A DNA stretch of 64,000 bases from Kitasatospora sp. NBC_00315 (GCF_041435095.1 NZ_CP108025.1:7254001-7318000); one strand, 5' to 3'. Counted from the stretch's first letter, positions 34,330 through 42,934 are shown. The notes: generated by a model not told the origin, from the letters alone. A program made the numbers and translations.

Positions 34330-35396
34330 ACGGTCACCTCCTGAAGGGCCGGGTGGTCGTCGCGGTCGTGGGCGGCGCCGGTGAGCGCGTGGGTCAGGGC
34401 CGGTTCGTCGGCGCGGACGCAGCGCACCCGGCGCCCGTCGGCCCGCACGGTGAGCGGGACGGGGGCCTCGGTGCAGGACGCGGTGGCGAAGGCGCAGCGG
34501 TCGGCGAAGCGGCATCCGGCCGGCGCCGCGCCGGCCTCCGGCGGGCGGCCGGGGATCACCGCGAGTTCGCGGCGCCGCCAGTCGCCGATGGAGGCCACCC
34601 GCAGCAGGGCCTCGGTGTACGGATGGGCCGGGGCGGCGACCACCTCCGCGGTGGGACCGTCCTCGACGATCTCCCCGGCGTAGAAGACCAGGATCCGGTC
34701 GCAGACCTCGGCTACCACGGCCAGGTCGTGGGTCACCAGCAGCAGCGCGAGGCCGCGCTCGGCCCGCAGCCGGGCGAGCAGTTCGAGCACCTCGGCCTGG
34801 ACGACGGTGTCCAGCGCGGTGGTGGCCTCGTCGGCGACCAGCAGCTCGGGTTCGCCGGCCACCGCGATGGCGATCAGCACCCGCTGCAGCATGCCGCCGG
34901 ACAGCTCGTGCGGGTACCGGTGGTAGACCTCCTCCGGCCGGTGCAGGCCGACCGACGCGAAGAGTCCGACCGCCCGCTCGCGGGCCGCGGCGCGGTTCAG
35001 GCCGTGCCGCAGCCGCAGGGGCTCGGCCAGCTGCCGGCCGACGGTGATCGACGGGTTCAGATAGGACGCCGGGTCCTGGAACACCGCGCCCAGCCGGCTG
35101 CCGCGCACCTGCTCCCACTGGCGTTCGGTCAGGGCGGTGAGCTCGGTTCCGGCCAGCTCGATACGGCCCGCGGAGACGGCCACGCCCGGTGCGCCGACAC
35201 CGAGCACCGAGCGGCAGGTGAGGGTCTTGCCGCTGCCGGACTCGCCGACCAGGCCGACCGCCTCGCCGGCCCGGACCACGAAGGAGACGTCGCGCACGGC
35301 CTCGGCGCGGCCGGCGCCGACGGTGACGTGCAGGCCGTCCACGGTCAGGACGGTGTCGCCGGGAGCGGTGGCCCGGTCAGACGGGGAGGGGGACAT
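34326..35396 (-). CDS. Peptide/nickel-type ABC importer ATPase (DppD-like)
   Basis: 356 residues from ATG 35396. Walker A is GESGSGKTLTCRSVLG, the Q-loop is LGAVFQDPASYLNPSITVG, the signature is ELSGGMLQRVLIAIAVAG, and Walker B is LLVADEATTALD. The C-terminus has the family Cys motif GCRFADRCAFATASC. Its 5' end overlaps the 3' end of the permease gene by 20 bp, so the two are coupled. Confidence 0.93.
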   Translation of the reverse strand: MSPSPSDRATAPGDTVLTVDGLHVTVGAGRAEAVRDVSFVVRAGEAVGLVGESGSGKTLTCRSVLGVGAPGVAVSAGRIELAGTELTALTERQWEQVRGSRLGAVFQDPASYLNPSITVGRQLAEPLRLRHGLNRAAARERAVGLFASVGLHRPEEVYHRYPHELSGGMLQRVLIAIAVAGEPELLVADEATTALDTVVQAEVLELLARLRAERGLALLLVTHDLAVVAEVCDRILVFYAGEIVEDGPTAEVVAAPAHPYTEALLRVASIGDWRRRELAVIPGRPPEAGAAPAGCRFADRCAFATASCTEAPVPLTVRADGRRVRCVRADEPALTHALTGAAHDRDDHPALQEVTV

Positions 35397-36306
35397 CGGC
35401 CTGCTCCTTCGGTGAGGGCTGCCCGTCGGCGCCCGCTCGGCGGGCGGCGGAGGCGGCGGAGCGCGCGTCGCGCACCCGGGCCGGCTCGGTACCGGCCGCC
35501 CCGGCGTCCCGGACGGCGTCGGCGAGCAGGTTGAGCGCGCCGACGGTGAGCATGATCAGGGCGGCCGGCAGCACCGGCGCCCAGGGCTGCTGGGCCAGGA
35601 AGCCCAGGTCGCCGGCGAGCATGCCGCCCCAGGTCGGCGCCGGCGGCTGGACGCCGATCCCCAGGAAGGTGAGGGAGGTGACCGTGAGCAGCGCGGTGGC
35701 CAGCGCGTGGGCGGTGGTGACGGCGACGGTCGGCAGGATCTTGGACCAGAGATGGGTCCGCAGGATCCACCGGCGCGAGGCGCCCATCAGCTCGGCCGCC
35801 TGGACGTACTGGGCCTGGGTGAAGCCCAGTGCGGCGGCCCGGGTCACCCGGAAGAACAGCGGTGCGAGCAGTACCCCGAGCGCGAGCATCGCCTGGTGGA
35901 GTCCGTTGCCGAACACCCCCACCGCGGCGATCGCGAAGAGTGTGAACGGCAGGGTCATCAGGGCGTCCACGGCCCGCAACGACAGCCACTCGAAGGCCCG
36001 GCCGAGCCAGAGCGAGGCGATGCCGGGGACGATGCCGAGCAGCATCGCCGCGCCCACCGCCTCCAGGGCGCCGGTGACCGAGTCGGCGGTGCCGGCCAGC
36101 AGACGGCTGAGCACGTCGCGTCCGAGGTAGTCGGTGCCGAGCCAGTGCTCCCCGCCGGGGGGCCGGAGCAGGTTGACGGTGTCCTGGGCCAGCGGGTCCT
36201 GCGGGGCCAGGGCGCTGCCCAGCAGGGCCAGCAGGGCGACGACGGCGAGCCCCGCGAGGGCGATCCGGGCGGTGCGAAGCCGCAGCGTGCGACGCAGCGT
36301 CCTCAT
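35377..36306 (-). CDS. Peptide/nickel-type ABC importer permease (DppC-like)
   Basis: 309 residues from ATG 36306. It has the DppC architecture: a first helix (IALAGLAVVALLALLGSALAP), the GTDYLGRDVLSRLLAGT segment, and five further helices around the EAA-like loop AAELMGASRRWILRTHLWSKILP. A charged tail of about 30 residues extends past the last helix. Start and stop both overlap neighbours, so the transporter genes form one translationally coupled block. Confidence 0.92.
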   Translation of the reverse strand: MRTLRRTLRLRTARIALAGLAVVALLALLGSALAPQDPLAQDTVNLLRPPGGEHWLGTDYLGRDVLSRLLAGTADSVTGALEAVGAAMLLGIVPGIASLWLGRAFEWLSLRAVDALMTLPFTLFAIAAVGVFGNGLHQAMLALGVLLAPLFFRVTRAAALGFTQAQYVQAAELMGASRRWILRTHLWSKILPTVAVTTAHALATALLTVTSLTFLGIGVQPPAPTWGGMLAGDLGFLAQQPWAPVLPAALIMLTVGALNLLADAVRDAGAAGTEPARVRDARSAASAARRAGADGQPSPKEQADVPLPV

Positions 36307-37355
36307 GACGGACTCCCCTGGCGCGTGGTGGAGCCGGACGCACGACGGGCCGCCGGATTCAGCGCGAGCAGACCGGTGTCGACGGCGAGGTTGGCGATCA
36401 GGACGACGGCGACGGTGACCAGCAGGGTGCCCTGGATGACCGGGACGTCGTGCTGCTGGGCGGCCTGCAGCGACAGCTGCGCGATCCCGGGGAGGTTGAA
36501 GATCCGCTCGGTGACCACCGCGCCGCCGATCAGCATCGGCACGCTCATCCCGAGCACGGTGACGGCCGGCCCGGCGGCGTTGCGCAGCACGTGGCCGAAG
36601 AGCACCCGGCGGGCGGGCAGCCCGCGCATCACCGCGCCGGTCACGTAGTTCTCCCGCAGCGCGCCGACCAGCGAGGTGCGCAGCTGGCGGGCGATGCCGG
36701 CGGCCGCGTCCAGGCTCAGGGCGAGCGCCGGCAGGACGGCGAACCGCAGCCACTGGAGCGGATCCTGGCCGAACGGCACGTACCCGCCGGAGGGCAGCAG
36801 CCCGGCCTGGACGGAGAGCACGGCGATCAGGCCGATGGCGATCACGAAGGCGGGCAGCGTGCCGAGCACCGAGCAGATCCCGGTGATCGCCAGATCGAGC
36901 CGGCCGCCGTTGCTGCGGGCGGCGGCGATGCCCGCGGCGCCGCCGAGCAGGACGGCGAACAGCAGGGCGAGGCCGGCGACGGACAGGTCGACCGGCAGCG
37001 CGGTGGTGATGCTGTCCGCCACCGGGAGGGTGGTGAACCAGGAGTGCCCGAGGTCGCCGGTGAGGGCGTGTCCGAGCCAGCTGCCGAACTGCGCGGGCAG
37101 CGGGCGGTCGAGGCCGAACTCGTGGTTCATCCGGGCGATGTCGGCGGGGGTCGCGGTCTCGCCGAGGACGGCTGCACCGGGGTCGGCCCCGGACAGGGCC
37201 CCCAGGCCGAAGGTGATCAGGGAGGAGATCAGGAAGACGGTCGCGGTGGTCAGCAGGGCCCGGGCCGGGCCACGGGGCGCCCGGGCGGCCCGCCGGGCGA
37301 GCAGCCGGCCCCGCCCGACCGAGCGGGCGGGCGCCGGCGCGAGAAGCGCGGTCAC
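36303..37355 (-). CDS. Peptide/nickel-type ABC importer permease (DppB-like)
   Basis: 350 residues from GTG 37355. It has a typical DppB N-terminal helix (LLTTATVFLISSLITFGLGALSG), the periplasmic loop with FGLDRPLPAQFGSWLGHALTGDLGHS, and the EAA loop near YVTGAVMRGLPARRVLFGHVLRN. Overlaps the stop of the binding-protein gene (GTGA) and the start of the second permease (ATGA). Confidence 0.92.
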   Translation of the reverse strand: MTALLAPAPARSVGRGRLLARRAARAPRGPARALLTTATVFLISSLITFGLGALSGADPGAAVLGETATPADIARMNHEFGLDRPLPAQFGSWLGHALTGDLGHSWFTTLPVADSITTALPVDLSVAGLALLFAVLLGGAAGIAAARSNGGRLDLAITGICSVLGTLPAFVIAIGLIAVLSVQAGLLPSGGYVPFGQDPLQWLRFAVLPALALSLDAAAGIARQLRTSLVGALRENYVTGAVMRGLPARRVLFGHVLRNAAGPAVTVLGMSVPMLIGGAVVTERIFNLPGIAQLSLQAAQQHDVPVIQGTLLVTVAVVLIANLAVDTGLLALNPAARRASGSTTRQGSPS

Positions 37356-38899
37356 GAGGCGGTCACCCCCTCGAAGCGCTGGACCACCGTGAACTCCGGG
37401 ATGGCCGAGACGGCCTTGCGGCGGGCCAGGATCCGCGGCACGGTGTGCAGGAAGACGTTGGGCATGGTGCGGACGGCCAGCGCGGTGGCGGCCTGGAGGT
37501 TCCTCGCGTACTCGGGGGAGTCCAGCGGGGTCCGGGAGACCAGGTCGACGGCCTGCTTGAGCTCGGGGGGCGTGCTGCGGCCCGGATTCATCAGCCCCTG
37601 CTCGCCGAAGAGCACCTGGAAGGCCTGCGGGGCGGAGTCCCGGCCCGCGAACTGGTCGGTGAACAGGGCGCGGGAGTGCTGGATGTAGATGATCTGGGTG
37701 GCCTGGGCCGCCGGGACGACCTCGATGGTGGTCCGGATCCCGACCTCCTTCAGCTGCGCCTGGAGCTGTTCGGGCAGGCCCTGTGCGGCCGTGGTCGTGA
37801 TCGTCAGGTCGACGCCGTCCGGGTGCCCCGCCTGGGCCAGCAGCTCCCTGGCCTTGGCCGGGTCGTGCGGGAAGAGGTCGGCGGAGCCGGCGTCGTAGCC
37901 GACGTAGCCCTTCGGGAAGGGCTGGTAGCTGACCTCGCCGTAGCCGAACTGCTGGGTCTTGAGCAGGGCTTCACGGTCGACCGCGTGCTTGAGCGCCTGG
38001 ACCACCAGCGGGTTGTCGAAGGGCGCCTTGGTGGGGTTGATGTCGAGCACCGCGACCACCAGGGACGGGATGACCTGGACCTCCAGCCCGGCCGCCTTGG
38101 CCGCGGCCACCTGGCTGCCGGGGATCTGGGCGACGTCGTACTGGCCCGACTGGAGCGCGGCGACCACGGTGGAGGCGTCCGGGAGCGGATAGATCTCGAA
38201 GCCGTCCAGCTTGATGCTCGCGGCGTCCCAGTAGCCGGGGTTGCGCTTCAGCACGGCCTTGGCGTTCTGGGTGTACGAGCTGAGGGTGAACGGCCCGGCG
38301 CCCACCGGGCGGGAGGCGAGAGCGGCCGCGTCGCCCTCGAAGGCCTTCGGGCTGACGATCATGCCGGTCTTGCCGGCCAGCAGGTTCGGCAGCTGGTAGT
38401 CGGCCTGGGTGAGCGTCAGCACCACGGTGGCCGGGTCGGGGGCGGCGATCTCCTTGATGTGCACGAGTTGCGGTGCGACCAGCGACTTGGGATCGGTGCG
38501 GCCCCGATCCAGGCTCTTCTTGACCGCCGAGGCGTCGAGCGGGGTGCCGTCGCTGAAGGTCAGCCCCGGGCGGAGCGCGAAGGTGACGGCGGTGCCGTCC
38601 GGGCTGTACGTCCAGCCGGTGGCGAGGGCGGGGACGGCGTCGCCCTTCTCGTCCAGCTTGGTGAGGCCCGCGTAGACCAGCGAGAGGTCGTGAACGTCCC
38701 AGCCCGCCGAGGAGAAGACCGGATCCCAGGAAGTGGGCAGCGCCCAGCCCCACTTGAGGGTTCCGCCGGCGGCGCCGCCGGCCGTGGTGGGGGTGGCGGA
38801 GCCGCACGCGGCGAGGGCGAGGGCCGCGCCGGCGCCGAGGCCGAGGCCGAGGAAGGAGCGTCTGGCGAGCGTCGAACCGGTCGTGAGGGGGGCGTTCAT
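37352..38899 (-). CDS. ABC importer substrate-binding lipoprotein, family 5 (peptide/nickel type)
   Basis: 515 residues from ATG 38899. The N-terminus has a twin-arginine signal (ARRSFLGLGLGAGAALAL) ending in the lipobox LAAC, so it should be exported folded and lipid-anchored. The mature protein has the SBP_bac_5 fold: SLVYAGLTKLDEKGDAVPALATGW, the dipeptide-binding-like GRTDPKSLV, and NPLVVQALKHAVDREALLK. First structural gene of the importer and probably the first after the leader peptide. Gene context suggests that the ligand is an organosulfur compound, possibly a sulfonated or sulfoxide-bearing small molecule rather than a peptide. Confidence 0.92.
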   Translation of the reverse strand: MNAPLTTGSTLARRSFLGLGLGAGAALALAACGSATPTTAGGAAGGTLKWGWALPTSWDPVFSSAGWDVHDLSLVYAGLTKLDEKGDAVPALATGWTYSPDGTAVTFALRPGLTFSDGTPLDASAVKKSLDRGRTDPKSLVAPQLVHIKEIAAPDPATVVLTLTQADYQLPNLLAGKTGMIVSPKAFEGDAAALASRPVGAGPFTLSSYTQNAKAVLKRNPGYWDAASIKLDGFEIYPLPDASTVVAALQSGQYDVAQIPGSQVAAAKAAGLEVQVIPSLVVAVLDINPTKAPFDNPLVVQALKHAVDREALLKTQQFGYGEVSYQPFPKGYVGYDAGSADLFPHDPAKARELLAQAGHPDGVDLTITTTAAQGLPEQLQAQLKEVGIRTTIEVVPAAQATQIIYIQHSRALFTDQFAGRDSAPQAFQVLFGEQGLMNPGRSTPPELKQAVDLVSRTPLDSPEYARNLQAATALAVRTMPNVFLHTVPRILARRKAVSAIPEFTVVQRFEGVTAS

Positions 38900-39237
38900 G
38901 ATGCTGCGTCACCTTTCGGGGCATGCCGGACCGACCCTCGGCGGGGGCGGACGGGCAGTGCTGCGGGCGCCGCGTCGGGGCGGGCCGACGGCGCGGGGGC
39001 GGGGCGTGGAGGCGTGGGAGAGGATCGCCCGGGTACCGGGGCGCGGCGGCGGGGCCGTCCACGCCGGGAGCGCGGGCGGGTCCGGGCCGGTGGCCGGGAG
39101 TCCGGGGGAGCGGGAATCGGCCCGGCACGAGGGCAACGGGCACGGCCGGTCAGACCTGACGGGGTGCGGCCGGTGCGACGGTCAGGCCGTCGGGGGCCGT
39201 GAATCGGCAGGTGTGGTGGCGGCGGGAGGGCGCTGGG

Positions 39238-39312
39238 TCAGCGACAGAGGTCGCTGCTGGTGCGCCGGAAGTCCACGAAGCGGCACACCACACCGGGGTG
39301 CGTCGAGAGCAT
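39238..39312 (-). CDS. Cys-containing leader peptide upstream of the sulfur importer operon
   Basis: A 24-codon frame starting at ATG 39312 and ending at the TGA at 39238-39240. The peptide starts MLSTHPGVVCRFVDFRR and ends SSDLCR, with cysteines at positions 10 and 23. It closely resembles the short leader peptides, often ending in LCR, that precede sulfur-metabolism genes in streptomycetes. A promoter-like TTGACA-17-CAGGAT lies such that transcription would begin at or next to the ATG, so the message would be leaderless. The importer gene starts 338 bp downstream of the peptide's stop. Cysteine-dependent attenuation is a plausible role (inference). Confidence 0.75.
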   Translation of the reverse strand: MLSTHPGVVCRFVDFRRTSSDLCR

Positions 39313-39318
39313 GCGCTC

Positions 39319-39366
39319 ATCCTGGCGGCGCTGTGGCGCCCTGTCAATGGACACCAAACGGTGTCT
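39319..39366 (-). promoter_or_regulatory. Promoter and palindromic operator for the leader peptide/importer operon
   Basis: On the minus strand, TTGACA (39342-39347) and CAGGAT (39319-39324) are 17 bp apart. Immediately upstream, GACACC (39350-39355) and GGTGTC (39360-39365) form a perfect 6-4-6 inverted repeat. The position just upstream of -35 suits an activator, or a repressor that blocks RNA polymerase. The same GGACACC half-site adjoins the TTGACA of the cupin promoter at 41027-41041. Confidence 0.6.
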
Positions 39367-39425
39367 CATTCGTCGGACCGTCAGCGCCGCGCGGAGCCGG
39401 CACGCGCCCGGCGGGCGAGGGGCCC

Positions 39426-39508
39426 GGTCAACGGCCCGCGGCCCCCCTGGCGGGTGAGGTCCCGGTCAACGGCGCGCCGGCGGTCGGGCGGGGGCTCCGG
39501 TCAACGGC
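39426..39508. repeat. Three dispersed copies of GGTCAACGGC
   Basis: Identical 10-mers at 39426-39435, 39464-39473 and 39499-39508, in a region otherwise lacking genes between the leader promoter and the DsbA-like gene; the last copy includes that gene's stop codon. On the minus strand they read GCCGTTGACC. Role unknown; they could be regulatory repeats or simply a local duplication. Confidence 0.45.
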
Positions 39509-40502
39509 CCGCCGCCGGTCGGGCGGTGAGAGCCGGGTGCCCTGCCGCGTACGCCGGGTGCAGCCAGAGCGGTCCGTTCCCGCTCTCGACCCGGATCCCC
39601 CGCGCGGGGGGCCGGCGGTCGGCCGTGAACAGCTCCACATCGGCCCTGGTCAGGCTGAGGTGGAGCTCCAGCGCCTGGTCGGCGTCCGGCAGCGCGCCGT
39701 CGGCCCGCAGGCGCAGCCGCGGGGCCACCGCCCGGGCCGCGGCGAGGTACTCCTCCAGCGGGCGCCAGCCCGGCACGACCCGGCGCCCCGCGGGACCGAG
39801 GAAGAGCAGGGTCGGCAGGGCGTAGCGGCAGCCGTCGCCGGCCTCCTTGGCCGCGCCCGGATGCGGTCCGGAGCCCCGCAGGCCCCGCACCTCGGACACC
39901 GGCGCCCGGGCCTCCGCCCGGTCGGCGGTCAGTCGCGCCATGAGCCGACGATCCGTCATGTCGATTCGCAGGAGGTCGGGTTCGAGGCCGGGCAGACCAT
40001 GGAGTGCGGTCAGCACCCGCTGCGGGGTGTCGGCCGGCTCGCCCAGGACGAAGGCGCTCTCACGCAGCCGGCGCAGGACCGCGGCCGCCACCGAGGGGCC
40101 CTGCCGGACCGCCGCCACCGCCGCGAGCGAGGCCGGCCGGCTACTGGCCGCCACCCAGCCGAGCCGGGCGGCGTGCGGTGCACCGGTGTGCCGGCTGATG
40201 TCCGCGACGTAGCCGGCGTACCAGGCGGTCTCGGCGGCCGGATCGGGAGCCGGATCGTCCTCCTCCTCGTCGAACAGCATCCCGTACACCGGGCGCCAGT
40301 GGGCCCGGCCGGCCAGCAGGTCACGGAGCCTGCGGAGCTTGGGGTCGGAGCCCCAGGCCCAGGGACAGAGCGGGTCGGTGAACTCCACCACCTCCAGCCC
40401 GACCGGTCGCTCCTCGGCACCCCCGTCGGCGCCCGGGGCGGCTGCCGCGTCGGAGCTCACGGTGGCCGTCGGGGAGCCGGGGCCGGGCGGAGCGGTGGTC
40501 AT
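39501..40502 (-). CDS. DsbA-family (FrnE-like) thioredoxin-fold protein
   Basis: 333 residues from ATG 40502, overlapping the Rrf2 stop (ATGA). Residues about 35-60 have LEVVEFTDPLCPWAWGSDPKL, a DsbA/FrnE-type active-site region in which the second cysteine of CxxC is replaced (CPWA). The rest is the all-helical insertion and return of the thioredoxin fold typical of the DsbA group, with a C-terminal extension of about 60 residues. No signal peptide, so cytoplasmic. Coupled to the Rrf2 gene, it may act in thiol homeostasis or as an isomerase/glutathione-transferase-like enzyme. Confidence 0.75.
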   Translation of the reverse strand: MTTAPPGPGSPTATVSSDAAAAPGADGGAEERPVGLEVVEFTDPLCPWAWGSDPKLRRLRDLLAGRAHWRPVYGMLFDEEEDDPAPDPAAETAWYAGYVADISRHTGAPHAARLGWVAASSRPASLAAVAAVRQGPSVAAAVLRRLRESAFVLGEPADTPQRVLTALHGLPGLEPDLLRIDMTDRRLMARLTADRAEARAPVSEVRGLRGSGPHPGAAKEAGDGCRYALPTLLFLGPAGRRVVPGWRPLEEYLAAARAVAPRLRLRADGALPDADQALELHLSLTRADVELFTADRRPPARGIRVESGNGPLWLHPAYAAGHPALTARPAAGR

Positions 40503-40954
40503 ACCAGGACGTCCGTCCGTCTCCGGGCGGCCGGCGCCCCGGGGCCGTCTCCGCCCACCAGGGCGGAGATGGTGACCCGGCCGAGGATCTCGGCGGCGCT
40601 GTCCTCGACCGCGCGCCACACGTCGGGCAGGCCCTGGGCCGGTGCGGGGTAGTCGAGTTCGGCCAGCGGCTCGCCGCGCAGGGTGATCAAGCCGCCGTCG
40701 ACCGCGCGCATCACGTCGAGCAGGCTGATCTCCTCGGCCGGCCGGCCGAGCCAGTAGCCGCCCTCGCAGCCGCGTTGACTGCGCACCAGGCCCGCCCGGC
40801 GCAGGTCGCCGACCACGGACTTCAGGAAGCGGAACGGGATCTCCTGGGAGGAGGCGATGCTCTCGCAGGTGAGCGGACGGGCCGTGTCGCGGGCGAGTTC
40901 GACCAGGGCCCGCGCGGCGTAGTCCGCCTTCGCGGAAATATGCATGTGCACCAT
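40499..40954 (-). CDS. Rrf2-family transcriptional regulator
   Basis: 151 residues from ATG 40954; a second ATG at 40945 gives the more usual MHISAKADYAARALVEL start. The winged helix (about 5-65) includes ITSSQE-like SIASSQEIPFRFLKSVVGDL and the wing motif GLVRSQRGCEGGYWLGRPAEEISL in which GxxGGY is conserved. The cysteine triad for an Fe-S cluster seen in IscR and NsrR is absent, apart from Cys in RGCEGGY, so it is closer to the cysteine-metabolism regulator CymR. It lies between two leader-peptide promoters and is the likely regulator of the sulfur locus (inference). Confidence 0.85.
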   Translation of the reverse strand: MVHMHISAKADYAARALVELARDTARPLTCESIASSQEIPFRFLKSVVGDLRRAGLVRSQRGCEGGYWLGRPAEEISLLDVMRAVDGGLITLRGEPLAELDYPAPAQGLPDVWRAVEDSAAEILGRVTISALVGGDGPGAPAARRRTDVLV

Positions 40955-41026
40955 TATCGTCCGTCGGCCCGCCGCCACAATGCCTTTCGGCCACGGACGA
41001 TCGGCGGCCCGGCGCTCCGGGGCAAT

Positions 41027-41065
41027 GGACACCTCTTGACATCCTTTTCGCCGCGGCCCTAGCGT
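41027..41065 (+). promoter_or_regulatory. Promoter of the second leader peptide/cupin transcript
   Basis: TTGACA (41036-41041) and TAGCGT (41060-41065) are separated by 18 bp. Transcription should start within a few bases of the ATG at 41073, making a leaderless message. GGACACC (41027-41033) lies just before the -35, the half-site also found at the importer promoter. Confidence 0.65.
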
Positions 41066-41072
41066 CTGCTCC

Positions 41073-41153
41073 ATGCCCAGCCGTGTCCAGCACCGCGCCG
41101 CGTACCGCACCGACCGTCCGTCGCTGCCGTCCGCGCTCTGTCGCGCCCGCTGA
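41073..41153 (+). CDS. Second putative leader peptide, upstream of the cupin gene
   Basis: 26 codons from ATG 41073 to TGA 41151-41153. The peptide starts MPSRVQHRAAYRTDR and ends SALCRAR, the ALCR ending typical of streptomycete sulfur-gene leader peptides, with a single Cys near the C-terminus. It immediately follows a strong-looking promoter. About 280 bp separate it from the cupin gene, enough for an attenuator structure. Smaller than usual gene-calling limits. The call rests on position, promoter and the C-terminal motif. Confidence 0.6.
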   Translation: MPSRVQHRAAYRTDRPSLPSALCRAR

Positions 41154-41432
41154 ACGACACCTGCTGCACGACACCCGCCGCTCGACCGCCGCTGAACGGC
41201 GCCCGCCGCACAGCACCCGCTGAACGGCCCCGCTGTTCGACCACCGCCGTGCGGCACCCCCACCCGGACCTCCGGTCGGGTCCGGGGCCCCGTGGCCGTA
41301 CGGACGCGTGCCTCCGTGCTCCCTGCCGCCACGACTGCGAGACTCCCGAATCCGTGGACCGGGCCGACCGGGCCCGCCCTCCGGACCTCTCACGCGCCCC
41401 GCCCTCCGGACCTCTCACGCGCAAGGAACGTC
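41154..41432 (+). promoter_or_regulatory. Repetitive 5' leader between leader peptide and cupin gene
   Basis: 279 bp of low-complexity sequence. CGCTGAACG occurs at 41148-41156, 41190-41198 and 41218-41226, with related partial copies (CTGCACGACAC, CTGTTCGACC) between. Two nearly identical GCCCTCCGGACCTCTCACGC units end it (41380-41420). Could hold alternative RNA structures used for attenuation; I cannot fold it reliably. Confidence 0.4.
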
Positions 41433-41975
41433 ATGACCTCAGCAGAGCACCCGCACACCCACGCCGACGAGCCCGGCGAGCGGCGGCCCACCACCGTGGC
41501 CGGCACCGGCTTCCACCCGCACCTGCCGGACCGCCCGCACCAGGAGGCCCCGCTGGCGGCCAGGTTGCACCACATCCGGGCGGGCGAGCTGGACGGTGAC
41601 ACCGCGCAGACCGGCGGCATGCGGCGGTTCGCGGGGATCAGCGGCCAGACGGTGGGCTCCGAGACGCTCTGGATGGGCCAGACCCATGTCGCCCCCGCCA
41701 CCTCCTCGGGTGACCACCACCACGGCGACTCCGAGACCGCGATCTACGTGGCCTCCGGGCACCCGGTGTTCGTCTTCGCGGACGACTCCTCCGGCGAGGT
41801 CGAGGAGGTCCGCCTGGAGGCGGGACCGGGGGACTACATCTTCGTCCCGCCGTTCGTCCCCCACCGCGAGGAGAACCCGGATCCGCACGAGGAGGCCGTG
41901 GTGGTGATCGCCCGCAGCACCCAGGAGGCGATCGTGGTCAACCTCCCCAACCTCCTTCCACTCGGCCGGGACTGA
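41433..41975 (+). CDS. Cupin-domain protein
   Basis: 180 residues from ATG 41433, after AAGGAAC. It has a single conserved beta-barrel with metal-ligand-like residues: SSGDHHHGDSETAIYVASGH (histidines and Glu of cupin motif 1, about residues 91-110) and PGDYIFVPPFVPHREENPDP (motif 2, about 131-150). Family members include dioxygenases such as cysteine or acid-reductone types as well as isomerases and non-enzymatic sensors. Following a sulfur-type leader peptide, a role in thiol or sulfur metabolism is likely, but the substrate is not evident. Confidence 0.8.
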   Translation: MTSAEHPHTHADEPGERRPTTVAGTGFHPHLPDRPHQEAPLAARLHHIRAGELDGDTAQTGGMRRFAGISGQTVGSETLWMGQTHVAPATSSGDHHHGDSETAIYVASGHPVFVFADDSSGEVEEVRLEAGPGDYIFVPPFVPHREENPDPHEEAVVVIARSTQEAIVVNLPNLLPLGRD

Positions 41976-42087
41976 CGGCGCGGCGGTCAGAGCGAGCGGC
42001 GCGGGCCCCGGCCGGACGTCCGCCGGGTCGTCCACGGCCGTCGGCCGACGGTCCGGCGGCGGTTCGGCCGGGCCCTATGCTGCGGGC

Positions 42088-42780
42088 ATGCCGAACCAGA
42101 CGCACGTCCTCCATCAGGGCAACACCACCGGGTCGGACCCGGCCTTCGTGCGGGCGTCGACCAGTGCGGCGCCGGTGCCCTTCGTGCCCGAGATCCGGCT
42201 GAACATGGCGCAGGACGCGATCACCCTCTGGGAGGCCACCGAGGTCGCCCGCGGCGAGATCGGCCTGCCGCCCCCGTTCTGGGCCTTCGCGTGGGCCGGC
42301 GGCGTGGCCGTCGCCCGGTACGTGCTCGACCACCCCGACCTGGTGGCGGGCCGGACGGTGCTCGACCTGGCGGCCGGATCGGGCCTGGTCGGGATCGCGG
42401 CCGCGCTCGCCGGGGCGGCGTCGGTACGGGCCGCCGAGATCGACGCCTACGCGGTGGCGGCGATCGGGATCAACGCCGCGGTGAACGCGGTCCGGGTCGA
42501 CGCCGCGCTGGAGGACGTCCTCGACGGTGACGGCGCCGGCGCGGAGGTGGTGCTGGCCGGGGACGTGTTCTACGAGCGGACGATGGCGGCCCGCTTCCTG
42601 CCGTTCCTGGAGCGGGCGCGGGCCCGGGGAGCCCTGGTGATCGTCGGTGATCCGGGCCGGGCGTACCTGCCGCGCGAGCGCTTCCTGCCGCTGGCGGCCT
42701 ACGAGGTCCCCGTGGTGGCCGACCTGGAGGACGCCGCGCTCAAGACCACCACCGTCTGGAAGCTCGCCCCGGCCCCCTGA
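42088..42780 (+). CDS. Class I SAM-dependent methyltransferase (NNMT/ETFB-lysine type)
   Basis: 230 residues from ATG 42088. Residues about 48-67 (EVARGEIGLPPPFWAFAWAG) and VLDLAAGSGLVGIAAALAGA are typical of the small methyltransferases related to METTL20/ETFBKMT and nicotinamide N-methyltransferase. Post-motif II is VVLAGDVFYERTMAARFLPF. TATGCT at 42076-42081 fits a -10, only 7 bp from the ATG, so the message may be leaderless. Substrate unknown, possibly a protein lysine. Confidence 0.82.
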   Translation: MPNQTHVLHQGNTTGSDPAFVRASTSAAPVPFVPEIRLNMAQDAITLWEATEVARGEIGLPPPFWAFAWAGGVAVARYVLDHPDLVAGRTVLDLAAGSGLVGIAAALAGAASVRAAEIDAYAVAAIGINAAVNAVRVDAALEDVLDGDGAGAEVVLAGDVFYERTMAARFLPFLERARARGALVIVGDPGRAYLPRERFLPLAAYEVPVVADLEDAALKTTTVWKLAPAP

Positions 42781-42934
42781 CCGGCCGGTCCGGCGATCGT
42801 CGGCGCGCCCCCGGGCCGGCGTGCGAACGGCCCCTGAACGGCGGGAACGTGGTGCGCACCGGCGTCCGGGAGGGTGCGCGCCGGCCGGCGGGAAATGCTT
42901 CGCGCACCGCGCGCCCGGCTGGTAGACATCTGGC

